Shown: in pieces, positions 37,474-49,549 of the stretch | Numbering within the stretch: position 1 is the first letter of the stretch | Layout of the letters: each line of letters begins with the position of its first letter | Source: Actinobacillus suis ATCC 33415 | Lineage (GTDB): Bacteria; Pseudomonadota; Gammaproteobacteria; Enterobacterales; Pasteurellaceae | Assembly (NCBI RefSeq): GCF_000739435.1 | Contig: NZ_CP009159.1 | Coordinates: 496,001 to 560,000, forward strand | Length of the DNA stretch: 64,000 bases | Reading direction: 5' to 3' | Position numbers and translations under genes: made by a program | Notes under the pieces: model-generated | Told to the model about the DNA's origin: nothing | Databases searched by the model: none | What the model saw: the letters and a program-made list of their open reading frames with translations, nothing else

Positions 37474-38259
37474 ATGGAAAGATCGTTAAAAGGCGCCTGT
37501 ATTGCTGAATTTATTGGAACGGGGCTGATTATCTTTTTCGGTGTGGGGTGTGTTGCTGCAGCACAATTAGCCGGTGCAACATTTGGTTTATGGGAAATTG
37601 CGATTATGTGGGGTGTAGGGGTTGCTCTTGCCGTTTATACGACAGCGGGAGTGTCCGGCGCTCATCTTAATCCGGCAGTCACTGTAGCACTTTGGAAGTT
37701 TGCTTGTTTTGATGGTAAAAAAGTACTTCCTTATATCGTATCTCAATTTTTAGGCGCATTTACAGCGGCTGCCTTAGTCTATTTCTTATATAAAGATCTC
37801 TTTTCTGCTGCGGAAGCAGCGAAGAATATTGTGCGCGGTGAAAGCGTAGGTTTTGCCGGTGTTTTTTCTACTTATCCTCATGAACATATCAGTGTGGTGC
37901 AAGCATTTTGTGTGGAAGCTGTGATTACCATGGCATTGGTTGCGTTAATTTTAGCTTTAACTGATGATGGCAACGGTGTACCCAAAGGTCCTATGGCACC
38001 ATTATTAATCGGTTTATTAATTGCCGCAATTGGTGGTGCGTTTGGTCCGCTTACCGGTTTTGCGATGAATCCGGCTCGTGATTTCGGCCCGAAAGTGTTT
38101 GCATTCTTGGCGGGTTGGGGTGACGTAGCATTTACCGGAGCTCGTGATATTCCTTATTTCCTTGTTCCTCTGATTGCACCATTTGTCGGTGGGTTGATTG
38201 GTGCGTGGGGTTACCGTCGCTTTATTGGTAAAAACTTACCGTGTAACTGCGAAAAATAA
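37474..38259 (+). CDS. glpF: Glycerol facilitator (aquaglyceroporin)
   Basis: A six-helix channel of the MIP family passing glycerol across the inner membrane, 261 residues (E. coli 281). Both NPA boxes are present: GAHLNPAVTVALW and FAMNPARDFGPK. The Asp after the second box is typical of glycerol-selective channels and not of water-only aquaporins. It sits immediately upstream of glpK on the same strand with a 38-base gap, the classic glpFK operon. Candidate CRP and PurR-like operators lie in the 230-base region before it. The ribosome site AAGGGGG is strong. Confidence 0.95.
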   Translation: MERSLKGACIAEFIGTGLIIFFGVGCVAAAQLAGATFGLWEIAIMWGVGVALAVYTTAGVSGAHLNPAVTVALWKFACFDGKKVLPYIVSQFLGAFTAAALVYFLYKDLFSAAEAAKNIVRGESVGFAGVFSTYPHEHISVVQAFCVEAVITMALVALILALTDDGNGVPKGPMAPLLIGLLIAAIGGAFGPLTGFAMNPARDFGPKVFAFLAGWGDVAFTGARDIPYFLVPLIAPFVGGLIGAWGYRRFIGKNLPCNCEK

Positions 38260-38276
38260 ATTCACATCTTTATTAA

Positions 38277-39800
<1,524 letters not shown>

Positions 39801-39887
39801 AAGAGTATGAGTTAAGCGGTCTGATTTGCAAAAAATTTTGTAAATTGGACCGCTTGTTTATTTATAGGTATATCATCTAGACATATA

Positions 39888-39917
39888 AAAAAACGATCTT
39901 GATCAAGATCGTTTTTT
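39888..39917. terminator. Bidirectional terminator glpK / lpxA
   Basis: A perfect 30-base palindrome with loop GATC: AAAAAACGATCTT (39888-39900) pairs with AAGATCGTTTTTT (39905-39917). T runs on both strands fit its position between convergent operons. An uptake signal core (39849-39857) precedes it. Confidence 0.92.
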
Positions 39918-39941
39918 GTTATCACATTATCATTTGCTCGC

Positions 39942-40736
39942 TTAGCGAATAATGCCTCGCGTAGAGCGTTTGAAGAATTCAAGGAATAATTTTACTGAAG
40001 GTTCATTTTCGGCAAATTGTTCGATTTCCGGAATGGCTTCTTCAATCGTTTTACCGCTACGGTAAATTAATTTATAAACGTTACGGATTGCGTGCATTGC
40101 AGGTTTATCAAAGCCACGGCGTTTTAAACCTTCTAAGTTAACACCAAACGGTTGTGCGTGGTTACCTTGCGCCATCACATATGGTGGAACATCTTGACTT
40201 ACCATTGAACCGCCACCTAGCATAACGTGTGAACCGACAACAACAAATTGGTGAATAGCAGACATACCACCAACAATAACAAAATCATCTAATGTTACAT
40301 GGCCAGCAAGCGTACCATTATTTGCGATAATACAACGATTACCAATTGTACAGTCATGAGCAATATGAGTATTGATCATAAATAAGTTTTCATCACCGAT
40401 TCGAGTGATTCCTCCACCTTGCACTGTGCCTCGATGAATTGTTACGCTTTCGCGAATACGGTTGCGGTCCCCGATAATTACTTTAGTTGGTTCACCTTGA
40501 TATTTTAAATCTTGGTTGATCTCACCGATACTTGCAAATTGGAAAATTTGGTTTTGTTCGCCAATTTCAGTGTGTCCATTAATCACAACATGTGAATGAA
40601 TAATGGTTTTGGCACCGATTTTTACATTTTTACCGATAACACAAAATGGGCCAATTTCAACGTGAGCACCAATTTGAGCCCCTTCTTCAATAACTGCTAA
40701 TGGGCTGATTTTTGCAGTAGAATCGATTAATCGCAT
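39942..40736 (-). CDS. lpxA: UDP-GlcNAc O-acyltransferase LpxA
   Basis: First enzyme of lipid A synthesis, a cytoplasmic trimer. The 264 residues consist mostly of left-handed beta-helix hexapeptide repeats ([14 protein letters not shown] and similar). A catalytic His lies in [13 protein letters not shown], and a C-terminal helical part begins at [17 protein letters not shown]. It is the last gene of the eight-gene envelope operon, in the same order as E. coli, and runs into the terminator shared with glpK. Confidence 0.97.
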   Translation of the reverse strand: MRLIDSTAKISPLAVIEEGAQIGAHVEIGPFCVIGKNVKIGAKTIIHSHVVINGHTEIGEQNQIFQFASIGEINQDLKYQGEPTKVIIGDRNRIRESVTIHRGTVQGGGITRIGDENLFMINTHIAHDCTIGNRCIIANNGTLAGHVTLDDFVIVGGMSAIHQFVVVGSHVMLGGGSMVSQDVPPYVMAQGNHAQPFGVNLEGLKRRGFDKPAMHAIRNVYKLIYRSGKTIEEAIPEIEQFAENEPSVKLFLEFFKRSTRGIIR

Positions 40737-40763
40737 AGCGTCTCCTTTGCTACTGGGAGGAAA

Positions 40764-41228
40764 TTATTTACGAGCACACATTAAATCAGCTTCACAAGCA
40801 AGCCTGCCATCAACGTAAGCTTTGCCAGTGAATTTGGTAATACCGCGCATTTCTTTTAAAAATTCAACTTCAAGTACAAGTTGGTCACCCGGCACGACCG
40901 GACGTTTAAAACGTGCATTATCGATCGCCGCAAAGTAATAAAGTTCATCCGGATTCATCTTGCCATGTGTCGCAACCGCTAATACGCCGGTTGCTTGTGC
41001 CATTGCTTCAAGAATAAGTACGCCTGGAAAAATAGGGTTAGCAGGGAAGTGACCGGTAAAGCAAGGTTCATTTACCGTAACATTTTTAACTGCTTTTAAC
41101 CATTTACCTTCTTCATAATCTGTTACACGATCAACTAATAGGAATGGGTAACGGTGTGGTAACATATTCATGATCTCGGTAACTTCAATTACTTTAGGTT
41201 CTCTATTTTCTTGTACTTCAATTGTCAT
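40764..41228 (-). CDS. fabZ: 3-Hydroxyacyl-ACP dehydratase FabZ
   Basis: Dehydrates 3-hydroxyacyl-ACP in fatty acid elongation, competing with LpxA for the same substrate pool. The 154-residue hot-dog fold protein carries [18 protein letters not shown] with the catalytic His and [19 protein letters not shown] with the catalytic Glu. It sits 27 bases from lpxA and 101 bases from lpxD in the operon. Confidence 0.97.
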   Translation of the reverse strand: MTIEVQENREPKVIEVTEIMNMLPHRYPFLLVDRVTDYEEGKWLKAVKNVTVNEPCFTGHFPANPIFPGVLILEAMAQATGVLAVATHGKMNPDELYYFAAIDNARFKRPVVPGDQLVLEVEFLKEMRGITKFTGKAYVDGRLACEADLMCARK

Positions 41229-41329
41229 TTACTTGACCTCATAATAAGGAAATTCAAAATTTAACTAAGACTTCAAAAGAGTGATGGACGCTAAAAAAAC
41301 GCCCATAACTCTTGAAAGTCAATTATTCA

Positions 41330-42355
41330 CTATTGTGCGAAATGCTTTTCAAGCGTTTTCAAACGTTTATTGATTTCATCAATGTTCATCGTCAGAGCGG
41401 CTGTTTTACGCCATTCTTTATTGGTTTGTGCTGGTATACCTGATGAGTAAATACCTTTTTCGGTAATTGGTTTCATCACCATACTCATACCGGTAATAAT
41501 CGCACCGTCACAGATTTCCATATGGCCGTTAATTACGCTTGCCCCACCAATTTGACAGAAGCGACCAACTTTTAAACTGCCCGCCATAATTACGCCACCA
41601 GCTACTGCTGTACCAAAACCAATATGTACATTATGCGCAATTTGGCATAAGTTGTCGATAATCACGTTATCTTCAATAACGGTAGGATCTAATGCGCCTC
41701 GGTCAATACAGGTACATGCACCGATTTCAACATGGTTACCGATAATCACACCACCGGTTTGTGGAATTTTAATCCATTGACCTTTATCGTTTGCATAACC
41801 GAAGCCGTCAGAACCGATAACTGCAGAAGACTGGATTAAACAGTCTGTACCAATTTGAACATTATGGTACACCGATATGTTTGCCCATAATTGAGTACGT
41901 GCACCGATTTTAGTGTTTTTACCGACAAAACAACCTGCACCGATAATCACATCGTCGCCTAATTCTACACCACTTTCGATAACCGCATTTGCACCAATCG
42001 AAACATTATTACCTAATTTTGCATCCGGTGAAATAACTGCATGGGATGATATTTGACTTGCGGCTTTCGGCGTTGAATCCATATATTGTGCAAGTAATGC
42101 ATAAGCAAGGTAAGGATTCTTAACAATAATTAAATTTTGAGATTCAGCACAAAATTCAACATCTGCTTCGCTGACAATAATCGCACCCGCTTGAGATTGT
42201 GCTAATTGAGGACGATATTTTGCATTTGAAATAAATGTAATTTGTGATGAATTCGCTTTATCTAATGCGGCGATGCTAGAAATAGCCAAATCGGCGTTAC
42301 CCTTTAGAGTACCGCCGATTTGTTCCGCCAATTCAATTAAACGGAAATTAGCCAT
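41330..42355 (-). CDS. lpxD: UDP-3-O-acyl-glucosamine N-acyltransferase LpxD
   Basis: Third step of lipid A synthesis. The 341-residue protein has an N-terminal uridine-binding domain (residues 1-100) and a long left-handed beta-helix of hexapeptide repeats. The catalytic His lies in [12 protein letters not shown]. The C-terminal helical extension ends [12 protein letters not shown]. The start codon overlaps the skp stop by one base, indicating coupling. Confidence 0.97.
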   Translation of the reverse strand: MANFRLIELAEQIGGTLKGNADLAISSIAALDKANSSQITFISNAKYRPQLAQSQAGAIIVSEADVEFCAESQNLIIVKNPYLAYALLAQYMDSTPKAASQISSHAVISPDAKLGNNVSIGANAVIESGVELGDDVIIGAGCFVGKNTKIGARTQLWANISVYHNVQIGTDCLIQSSAVIGSDGFGYANDKGQWIKIPQTGGVIIGNHVEIGACTCIDRGALDPTVIEDNVIIDNLCQIAHNVHIGFGTAVAGGVIMAGSLKVGRFCQIGGASVINGHMEICDGAIITGMSMVMKPITEKGIYSSGIPAQTNKEWRKTAALTMNIDEINKRLKTLEKHFAQ

Positions 42356-43131
42356 TATTTTTTCGCTTCTTCTGGTTTAGCTTCGGTAGCCGGTTTAGCT
42401 TCGTTTGCTTTTGCTGCCGGTTGTTCGATTTTGATTTCTGGATGTTTTGCTTTTAATGCATCCAATACTTTTTCAGTAATATCTTTGCTTTCGTCTTCAG
42501 CATACAGTGCAACTGAAGGTGGGAAAACTAAAGTATAACCTTTAGATTTTGCAACTTCTTTAATCGTTGCATTAATTTCTTCCACTACTTGTTTCTGCAC
42601 AGTTTGAGGATCCATACCACCTGCTTCTTGCTGGGCTTTATTTAATTTTTCTTGGAAAGCATCTGCTTTTTTCTGGAATGCTTCCGCTTTTTTACCGAAT
42701 TCTGCTTCACGTTTTTGGATTGCAGCAACTTTATTTTGGAATTTTTTGTATTCTGCCTCGATTGCATTTTGACGTGCTTGAATCTCTCTTGAACGTAAAC
42801 GTGGTGCATCTTTTTCTAATGCGGCAGATTTTTTCTTAAGAGATGCTTCTACTTTAGCTTGCTCTGCTTGTAATTTTTTAGCATCGCTTTCTAATTTATC
42901 TCTTTCAGCTGTTAATGCTTTGTTTTCTTCAGCTAATTTTTTATCTTCATCAGCAAATTTGTCTCTGCCTTCTCTCATGAATTTGTCGAATTTTTGTGCT
43001 GCATCAATAGCGACCGGGTGATTTTGTAATAAGTAGCTTGGGTCAACAAAACCGATAGTATCGCTTGCTTGAGCAATACTTGCTGTTGTTAATGCTGCAG
43101 TAATTGCTGCGATTTTGAATAATTTCTTCAT
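42355..43131 (-). CDS. skp: Periplasmic chaperone Skp/OmpH, long form
   Basis: Binds unfolded outer-membrane proteins between the Sec machinery and BamA. It has a signal peptide ([22 protein letters not shown], read here in two parts: residues 1-12 and 13-22). It opens as usual with [18 protein letters not shown]. It is 258 residues against about 160 in E. coli. The extra length is a longer Lys/Glu/Ala coiled coil (roughly residues 45-160, including the repeated [13 protein letters not shown]) and a C-terminal tail [14 protein letters not shown]. It sits between bamA and lpxD. Confidence 0.93.
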   Translation of the reverse strand: MKKLFKIAAITAALTTASIAQASDTIGFVDPSYLLQNHPVAIDAAQKFDKFMREGRDKFADEDKKLAEENKALTAERDKLESDAKKLQAEQAKVEASLKKKSAALEKDAPRLRSREIQARQNAIEAEYKKFQNKVAAIQKREAEFGKKAEAFQKKADAFQEKLNKAQQEAGGMDPQTVQKQVVEEINATIKEVAKSKGYTLVFPPSVALYAEDESKDITEKVLDALKAKHPEIKIEQPAAKANEAKPATEAKPEEAKK

Positions 43132-43179
43132 TTAAATATCCTTTATGTTTTAATTAATCATGACTGATTAAATAGTGTA

Positions 43180-43230
43180 AGCGGTAGGATTTGTCGCAAA
43201 ATTTGTAAAAAAATTACAAAATCCGACCGC
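43180..43230. repeat. Inverted uptake-signal-like pair, bamA-skp gap
   Basis: GTAAGCGGTAGGATTTG faces CAAAATCCGACCGCTTA, with TTTGTAAAAAAATTAC between. Each core is one base off ACAAGCGGT. The folded pair may damp read-through from bamA to skp. Confidence 0.6.
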
Positions 43231-43242
43231 TTATTTTATATA

Positions 43243-45624
43243 TTAGAATGTACTACCGATGCTAAATTGGAATTGCTCAATTTCATCACCTGAGTATTTT
43301 TTGATTGGTTTAGCATAAGAGAATGATAAAGGACCAATCGGTGATTGCCATTGGAATGCAATACCAGCAGAGGCACGTACGCGTTTATAATCTTTATAAT
43401 CAGGTAACGTAGGGTATGCTGATTTTTTCCACTTCGTATTCCAAACACTTGCCGCATCAACAAATAATGAGGTGCGTACATTGTGTTGGTATTTTTCGCT
43501 TACAAACGGAGTCGGAGTGATTAACTCTAAACTTGCCGTTGCCATTGCGTTACCACCAACTACATCATCACTTGCAGAGGTAAATGCATTGTTTTGTGCA
43601 GAGTAGTAAATCGCTTTAGGACCTACCGCACCGTATGCAAAACCACGTAATGAACCGATACCACCGGCTGAATATAATTGGTAGAACGGTACTTTTTTAC
43701 CACCAAAGCCATTAGTAAATGCAGCACCTACTTTAGTTGAGATTACCCATTTATGTTCACGATTAAGAGGGTAGTAATTTCTAAAGTCTGCATTTACTCG
43801 ATAGTATTTGTTATCAGAACCCGGAATAGTTACTTTACCGCCTAAATTTGCAACTGTACCTTGTGTTGGGAAATAACCGCGGTTAAGGCTGTTATAATTC
43901 CAACCGAATGAGAAATCAAAGTCGTCCGCTTTAATACGTGGATATAGGTTATTTCCTTGCACGATTGGGAAGTTCATTGATTTCACGTATTTTTCACGAG
44001 TAAATTCACGTTCAACGTTACTTAATTTATCGTGTGTATAACCTAGACCTAAGTAGTATGAATTGTTTTCATCTACAGGGAAACCTAATGTGCCGTTAAT
44101 ACCGTAAGTTTTACGTTTATATGATGCAGAAGTATCATTATCTGAGTTATCGTAATCTTCATAGAAGATGTTACCACCCAAACTCACACCATCTTTTGTA
44201 AAGTACGGTTCGGTATAGCCTAAGTTCACGCTAGTACCGTAGTCGTTACGTGTACCGCTTAAACTTACGGTTGAACCCATACCTAAGAAGTTATCTTGTT
44301 TGATACCTGCTTGGTAGCTAATACCACTTTCCGTACCATAACCGATACCAAAGTTAATTGAGCCAGTGTTACGTTCTTTAATTTTATAAACAACATCCAC
44401 TTGGTCATCTGTGTTTTGAACGCTTGGCATTGTCATATCGACAGTTTCATAGAAACCGGTACGCTCTAAACGAGATTTACCTAATGCAACCGCACTTGTT
44501 GATAACCAAGCACCTTCTTGCTGACGCATTTCACGGCGTAAAGTTGAGTCGGCAGTGACATCATTGCCTTCAAAGCGAATCTTACGCACATAGATACGGC
44601 GACCTGCATCAACTACGAAGTTAATTTGTACGGTACGATCTTGTTCGTTAAATTTCGGGTATAAATCTACTTTAGCTGAGCCGTAACCGTGATCACCTAA
44701 AACTTGTTTGATTCCTTCTTCAATTGCCGCTAATTCACTCTTACGGAATAATTGACCCGGAGTGAAATCTTTTAACAATGCGTTAAGCTCATTATCTAAT
44801 TTAGCGGTATCACCGATAATACGAATTTCACTGATATTGTATTGTGCACCTTCACGAACAGTATAAACTAAATCAACTTCCGTTTTTTTATCGTTAAAGT
44901 TTACCGCTGTGTCTTGTAAGGCAAATTGCGCATAGCCGCGATCCATATAGAAATCACGTAAAGTTTCTAAATCTTTATTGTACGCTTGTTGTTCGAATTT
45001 ACTGCTTTCAAAAATATTCCACCATGAAACGTCAGGTTGAATATCTAGGCGTTTGGTTAATTCTTTTGAGCTAAAAGCTTGGTTGCCTTCAAATTTGATA
45101 TTTTTCACATAGGCAACATCACCTTCAGTAACGTTTAATTTTACATTTACACCACCGTTTTCAGCACGAGTCGTTGTCGTGTCGATTTTCGCTTCATAAC
45201 GACCGATAGAATGGTAATGTTCTAATAAACCTTGTTTGAAGCCTTCTAATTTTGCAGCATCAAAAACTTCGCCTTTACTGATAAGGTTAGCTTTTAGATT
45301 GTCTTGTAGCGGATCTTTAGGAATTGCACTATTACCTTCAATATCTACACTGTTAATTAAAGGACGTTCCGCAACTTTAATCACTAAGGTATTACCTTCG
45401 CGAGTTGCACGCACGTCTTCAAAGCGGTTTTGTACGAAAAGCTGTCTTACCACATTTGCTACATCGTTATCGGTTGCGGTTTGACCAACTTTAACGGGAA
45501 GACTAGAAATAATCGCTTGCCCAGTTTCAGGCTGAACGCCATCTACACGAATATCTTTTACAACGAAAGGTGCCGCTACAACACCGTTCGCAAGTAAAAG
45601 CGAAGAAAGTAATAATTTTTTCAT
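43243..45624 (-). CDS. bamA: Outer-membrane protein assembly factor BamA
   Basis: Core of the BAM complex, which inserts beta-barrels into the outer membrane. The 793 residues comprise a signal peptide (cut after VVA, near residue 18), five POTRA domains (from [17 protein letters not shown] to about residue 420) and a C-terminal 16-strand barrel. The barrel includes the conserved loop-6 VRGF-type motif ([13 protein letters not shown]) and the final [10 protein letters not shown] strand with C-terminal Phe. It sits in the uppS-to-lpxA operon next to its chaperone gene skp. Confidence 0.98.
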   Translation of the reverse strand: MKKLLLSSLLLANGVVAAPFVVKDIRVDGVQPETGQAIISSLPVKVGQTATDNDVANVVRQLFVQNRFEDVRATREGNTLVIKVAERPLINSVDIEGNSAIPKDPLQDNLKANLISKGEVFDAAKLEGFKQGLLEHYHSIGRYEAKIDTTTTRAENGGVNVKLNVTEGDVAYVKNIKFEGNQAFSSKELTKRLDIQPDVSWWNIFESSKFEQQAYNKDLETLRDFYMDRGYAQFALQDTAVNFNDKKTEVDLVYTVREGAQYNISEIRIIGDTAKLDNELNALLKDFTPGQLFRKSELAAIEEGIKQVLGDHGYGSAKVDLYPKFNEQDRTVQINFVVDAGRRIYVRKIRFEGNDVTADSTLRREMRQQEGAWLSTSAVALGKSRLERTGFYETVDMTMPSVQNTDDQVDVVYKIKERNTGSINFGIGYGTESGISYQAGIKQDNFLGMGSTVSLSGTRNDYGTSVNLGYTEPYFTKDGVSLGGNIFYEDYDNSDNDTSASYKRKTYGINGTLGFPVDENNSYYLGLGYTHDKLSNVEREFTREKYVKSMNFPIVQGNNLYPRIKADDFDFSFGWNYNSLNRGYFPTQGTVANLGGKVTIPGSDNKYYRVNADFRNYYPLNREHKWVISTKVGAAFTNGFGGKKVPFYQLYSAGGIGSLRGFAYGAVGPKAIYYSAQNNAFTSASDDVVGGNAMATASLELITPTPFVSEKYQHNVRTSLFVDAASVWNTKWKKSAYPTLPDYKDYKRVRASAGIAFQWQSPIGPLSFSYAKPIKKYSGDEIEQFQFSIGSTF

Positions 45625-45686
45625 TGAAATTATCCTATAAATGTTTGCAAAATTATGAGCGGAAACGACCGCTTATAACCTATGAA

Positions 45687-47000
45687 TTAAAAATGAATGA
45701 GATCATTTATAAAGGCAAAAGCCATTAAGCCAAGAACAAATACAACGCCTAATTGTTGGAATCGCATTTGAATCACTGATGGTATTGGCTTGCCTCTTAC
45801 CGCTTCACCCGCAAGTAAAATGAGTTGTCCACCATCAAGCGGTAGAATTGGAAAAAGATTCATTACGCCTAAATTGACACTAATCAATGCCATAAAACTT
45901 ACATAATAGATCCAACCAATTTCAGCAGTGGCCCCAGCACCTTTTGCCATAGAAATAGGACCACCCATATTTTTTAAAGAAAGCTCGCCGGTGAGTAAAT
46001 TACCGATAAATTGCAAGATAGTTTTCACTAAACCCGCGACTTTCTCCAAACTTTTCCAGAAAGCACTAAGAATATCATACTTTAATTCTGTTCGATACTT
46101 ATCCGCAAGTGGCTCGTAGCTTGGTACGATACCGATTAAATAGCGCTCGTCTTTCTTCTCAGGTTGTAACACCAGTTGCTTGACATTACCATTTTGTTCA
46201 ACGGTTAACACAAGCGTATTTCCGGTTTGAACTTGTTTTACTAAATCCAACCAATCAAAAGGTTGTTGGTTAACCTGTAAGATTTTATCTCCAGCACTTA
46301 ATCCAGCTTTTTGTGCAGGAGAGTTTTCCGCTACCTGTTTGATTTCCGGTTTTACGATACTACTTTTGGTACGAATGCCCAGAGTAGTTAACGGATTCTC
46401 TTTCGTACCATCGACATCCCAGTTTGAAAGGTCTAATTGGAAGCGTTGCAATCTATCTTCATCAATTAGCGAACCTTCAATTTCAACCGATTCTTTACCA
46501 ACTGAACCAATGAGCGCCAGTGTTGCCTCTTCCCAATTTTGGACATTTTGTCCAGCAACTCGTTTTAATTCAAATTCTGTTGGCAGTTTAGCTTGAGCGG
46601 CAATCGTGTCCGGCAAAACTTGCCCGATAACCGGTTTTAGTGTCGGCATACCGTAGCTAAACACTAACCAGTAAGCCATGATCGCAAAGACAAAATTCGC
46701 CATAGGTCCAGCAACGATAATAAACGCACGTTGTAAAACAGATTTATTCTCTAACATCTGTTCTTTAGGCACTTGGTATTCGCTTTCACCGTTATACATT
46801 TGCACATAGCCACCGAGTGGAATCAGTGAAAAGGCAAATTCCGTTCCTTGTTTATCGATTTTTTTAAATAATACTTTGCCAAAGCCGATAGAAAAACGGA
46901 TCACTTTTACGCCACATTTACGTGCCGCCCAAAAGTGACCGTATTCATGTACAAAAACCAGTACGCAAATTAAGATAAAAAATGCAATAACAGAAGTCAT
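45687..47000 (-). CDS. rseP: Site-2 zinc protease RseP
   Basis: Inner-membrane metalloprotease that cleaves RseA within the membrane, releasing sigma-E during envelope stress, and also clears signal peptides. The 437 residues contain the zinc motif HEXXH (VFVHEYGHFWAARKCGVKV), two periplasmic PDZ domains (around PVIGQVLPDTIAAQAKL and AENSPAQKAGLSAGDKI) and the LDG motif (NLFPILPLDGGQLI). It lies between bamA and cdsA, the conserved order. Confidence 0.97.
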   Translation of the reverse strand: MTSVIAFFILICVLVFVHEYGHFWAARKCGVKVIRFSIGFGKVLFKKIDKQGTEFAFSLIPLGGYVQMYNGESEYQVPKEQMLENKSVLQRAFIIVAGPMANFVFAIMAYWLVFSYGMPTLKPVIGQVLPDTIAAQAKLPTEFELKRVAGQNVQNWEEATLALIGSVGKESVEIEGSLIDEDRLQRFQLDLSNWDVDGTKENPLTTLGIRTKSSIVKPEIKQVAENSPAQKAGLSAGDKILQVNQQPFDWLDLVKQVQTGNTLVLTVEQNGNVKQLVLQPEKKDERYLIGIVPSYEPLADKYRTELKYDILSAFWKSLEKVAGLVKTILQFIGNLLTGELSLKNMGGPISMAKGAGATAEIGWIYYVSFMALISVNLGVMNLFPILPLDGGQLILLAGEAVRGKPIPSVIQMRFQQLGVVFVLGLMAFAFINDLIHF

Positions 47001-47006
47001 AACATC

Positions 47007-47876
47007 CTATAGTACAAAGAAAAAGAAAGTTGCAAAGAACGGAATTGCAGCAGTTAAGCTATCAATACGATCTAAAATACCGCCGTGTCCCGGAATCAAA
47101 TTACTGCTATCTTTAATATTCGCTTGGCGTTTAAACATACTCTCAGCGAGATCACCTAATACAGAAATGGCAACGGTAGCCATAGAAACTAAAATAAACG
47201 GCAGTGTTGCTAATTCACGTCCAAATACGTTATGCGGTGCAAGTTCTAAGAAGAGGAAAGCAATGACACATGAAGTAATTAAACCGCCGATTGCACCTTC
47301 CCAAGATTTCCCTGGAGACACTTTGGGTGCCAATTTACGTTTGCCAAATGCACGACCAAAGAAGTAAGCCCCCGAGTCCGCACCCCAAACTAATAAGCAA
47401 ACATAAAGTAATAAGTATGTTCCTTGGAACTCATTTACCGCATAGTTATTAAAACGTAGCGCAAGAGCGGCAATAAAGAACGGAACTAAAGTGCAAAAGC
47501 CAAAGCTAAATTTGGCAATAACCGATTTCGCCCATAAGTTTGCCGATTTAGGATAGCTCACAACTAAAAGGAAAGCGATAAACCACCAGATACAAGAGAT
47601 AAAAAGTAGAGGTGTGGTTTCATCCGTTAAGAAACGAGCGGCTCGGATATAATCGGTATTTGCAAAAATTAATAGAATAAACAAACAAACGGTTACAAAA
47701 GCAACGACCGCACGCGGTAATGAACGTTTTAAACCGGCAAATTGAGCCCATTCCCACATTGCTGCAGCAATTACGGCTGCAAGCACAAGTGTTAGCGGAA
47801 GTGGTGAAAGAAGAAAAATAGCTGCTAATACCGCAATGATCATAACGATAGCAGAAAGTACACGTTCCTTAAGCAT
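47007..47876 (-). CDS. cdsA: Phosphatidate cytidylyltransferase
   Basis: Makes CDP-diacylglycerol for phospholipid synthesis. The 289-residue integral membrane protein has about eight helices. The signature near the C-terminus is SVLGDLAESMFKRQANIKDSSNLIPGHGGILDRIDS (seen in parts: the GDLAESMFKRQ part and the LIPGHGGILDRIDS part, which holds the metal-binding Asp). Six bases separate it from rseP. Confidence 0.97.
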   Translation of the reverse strand: MLKERVLSAIVMIIAVLAAIFLLSPLPLTLVLAAVIAAAMWEWAQFAGLKRSLPRAVVAFVTVCLFILLIFANTDYIRAARFLTDETTPLLFISCIWWFIAFLLVVSYPKSANLWAKSVIAKFSFGFCTLVPFFIAALALRFNNYAVNEFQGTYLLLYVCLLVWGADSGAYFFGRAFGKRKLAPKVSPGKSWEGAIGGLITSCVIAFLFLELAPHNVFGRELATLPFILVSMATVAISVLGDLAESMFKRQANIKDSSNLIPGHGGILDRIDSLTAAIPFFATFFFFVL

Positions 47877-47896
47877 TTATAAAATCCCTATAATTA

Positions 47897-48610
47897 TTAG
47901 CAACCGCCGAAACGACGATCACGTTGTTGATAAGCGATAATGGCTTCGCTGAAAGATTCATCATTAAAATCAGGCCATAAAACAGGGCTGAAGAAAAGTT
48001 CGGCATAGGCAATTTGCCATAACAAGAAGTTACTAATGCGCTGTTCCCCACTAGTGCGGATCAATAGATCAACTTGAGGCTGTTCTCCGGTTACTAACGC
48101 ATTCTGAAAACGTTCAGCCGTAATATCGGAAATACTGATTTCACCTAATTTGACTTTTACAGCAAGTTGCTGAGCTGCTTGGGTTATATCCCAATATCCA
48201 CCGTAATTTGCCGCAATATTTAAGATTAAACCGGTATTCTCTGCAGTTAATGCTTCAGATTCCGCAATTCGTTTTTGTAAACTTTCACTAAAACCTTTTT
48301 TATCACCAATAATTTTTAAACGAATATTATTTTTATGTAGTTTTTTAACTTCGGAATCCAATGCTCGCATAAAGAGCGACATTAACGCTGAAACTTCTGC
48401 TTCAGGTCTGCTCCAGTTCTCGCTACTGAAGGCATAAAGTGTTAGGACTTTAATCCCATGTTTGGCTGCAAAACTTACCGCAGAACGTACCGCTTTTACA
48501 CCATTTTGATGACCAAAAACGCGTAATTTTCCTTGTTGCTTTGCCCAACGCCCGTTGCCGTCCATAATAATTGCAACGTGTTGAGGCATTTTTTGAGGAT
48601 CAAAATTCAC
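47897..48610 (-). CDS. uppS: Undecaprenyl diphosphate synthase
   Basis: A cis-prenyltransferase making the C55 carrier lipid for peptidoglycan and O-antigen. The 237 residues start [19 protein letters not shown], with the catalytic Asp in MDGNGRWA. Later come [24 protein letters not shown], and [20 protein letters not shown] near the C-terminus. It is the first gene of the eight-gene envelope operon; the 172 bases upstream should hold its promoter. Confidence 0.97.
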   Translation of the reverse strand: MNFDPQKMPQHVAIIMDGNGRWAKQQGKLRVFGHQNGVKAVRSAVSFAAKHGIKVLTLYAFSSENWSRPEAEVSALMSLFMRALDSEVKKLHKNNIRLKIIGDKKGFSESLQKRIAESEALTAENTGLILNIAANYGGYWDITQAAQQLAVKVKLGEISISDITAERFQNALVTGEQPQVDLLIRTSGEQRISNFLLWQIAYAELFFSPVLWPDFNDESFSEAIIAYQQRDRRFGGC

Positions 48611-48751
48611 AGAAGTTCTCGCTTTTAGAAAGTTAATTGATAGGTTACATAAATGAAGATAACTATATCATAGGATGACGTTCTAAGATAGACGCTAGGA
48701 GAATTGACAGTATAAAAATTAAAAAGTTTGCGGATAAGTAAAATAGATAGA

Positions 48752-48771
48752 CAGGAAGTAAGTACTTCCTG
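48752..48771. repeat. Perfect hairpin after gloB
   Basis: CAGGAAGTA-AG-TACTTCCTG (48752-48771) is a 20-base palindrome downstream of gloB on the minus strand. No T tract follows, so it may act as a weak or Rho-linked stop. Confidence 0.5.
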
Positions 48772-48782
48772 CATAAAATAGG

Positions 48783-49490
48783 TTAGAAGTTATCTTTTTT
48801 CTGACGTAATGCAATAAATTGAGCTAAATCGACTGCTTGTAAGAACGGATTAATTTGCAGCTCTCTAGCTAAAGTTGTCGGCAGAGTCGGTTGCTTGCGA
48901 GAACGAAGAATCTCCGCACGTTCTTGAATTTCAAATAGCCCGCAACTTGGCGGCAAGACCGCTTCCGCAAATTTTAGATTGCTTAACGTATATTCATGTG
49001 CAGGGAATATTTCGACAAATTCAGGCAATGCTTTAAAGCGTTGCAATGCATCAAATTGTGCTTGGTAATCACCGGTAAATACACGACCGCAACCGGCGGA
49101 GAATAGCGCATCGCCACAGAACAAATATTCATTACCGAATAAATAACTGACGTGCTGAGCGGTATGACCGGCACTTTCAATCACTCGGACATCATAATCA
49201 AATAAAGTGAAATGATCTTCAGGTTGAACAATATGGTTAGCGAACTGAGAAACTTCTTGCGATCCATAAACTGCTAATTGAGGGTAGAGAGAGAGCAGTT
49301 CAGGCATACCATCGGTATGATCATGATGATTATGTGTTAATAAAATAGCGGTCAAATTTAGCTGATTTTTTGCAATAAATGTCAATACGGGTGCAGCGTC
49401 TGACGGATCGACAATAATTAGGTTATTATCTTTTTGAATTGCCCAAATATAGTTATCGGAGAGTGCCGGAATGGGGGTAATGTTTAGCAT
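48783..49490 (-). CDS. gloB: Hydroxyacylglutathione hydrolase (glyoxalase II)
   Basis: Hydrolyses S-lactoylglutathione in methylglyoxal detoxification. The 235 residues start at ATG 49490 (MLNITPIPALSDNYIW), behind a GAGGAAAG ribosome site; an upstream ATG lacks homologous sequence. The metallo-beta-lactamase motif is THNHHDHTDG, with further metal ligands in AGHTAQHVSYLF, LFCGDALFSAGCGRVF and FPAHEYTLSNL. The C-terminal domain has the RSRKQPTLPTTLARELQINPF stretch (its parts RSRKQPTLPTT and LARELQINPF). Confidence 0.96.
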   Translation of the reverse strand: MLNITPIPALSDNYIWAIQKDNNLIIVDPSDAAPVLTFIAKNQLNLTAILLTHNHHDHTDGMPELLSLYPQLAVYGSQEVSQFANHIVQPEDHFTLFDYDVRVIESAGHTAQHVSYLFGNEYLFCGDALFSAGCGRVFTGDYQAQFDALQRFKALPEFVEIFPAHEYTLSNLKFAEAVLPPSCGLFEIQERAEILRSRKQPTLPTTLARELQINPFLQAVDLAQFIALRQKKDNF

Positions 49491-49549
49491 AATACTTTCC
49501 TCTATAAAAGAATACATGGGGAAAACCCCATGTATTCATCAAAAACGAA

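Noticed and set aside
43236..43481. 81-residue ORF overlapping the end of bamA
   Set aside because: It is an out-of-frame shadow of the conserved BamA barrel.
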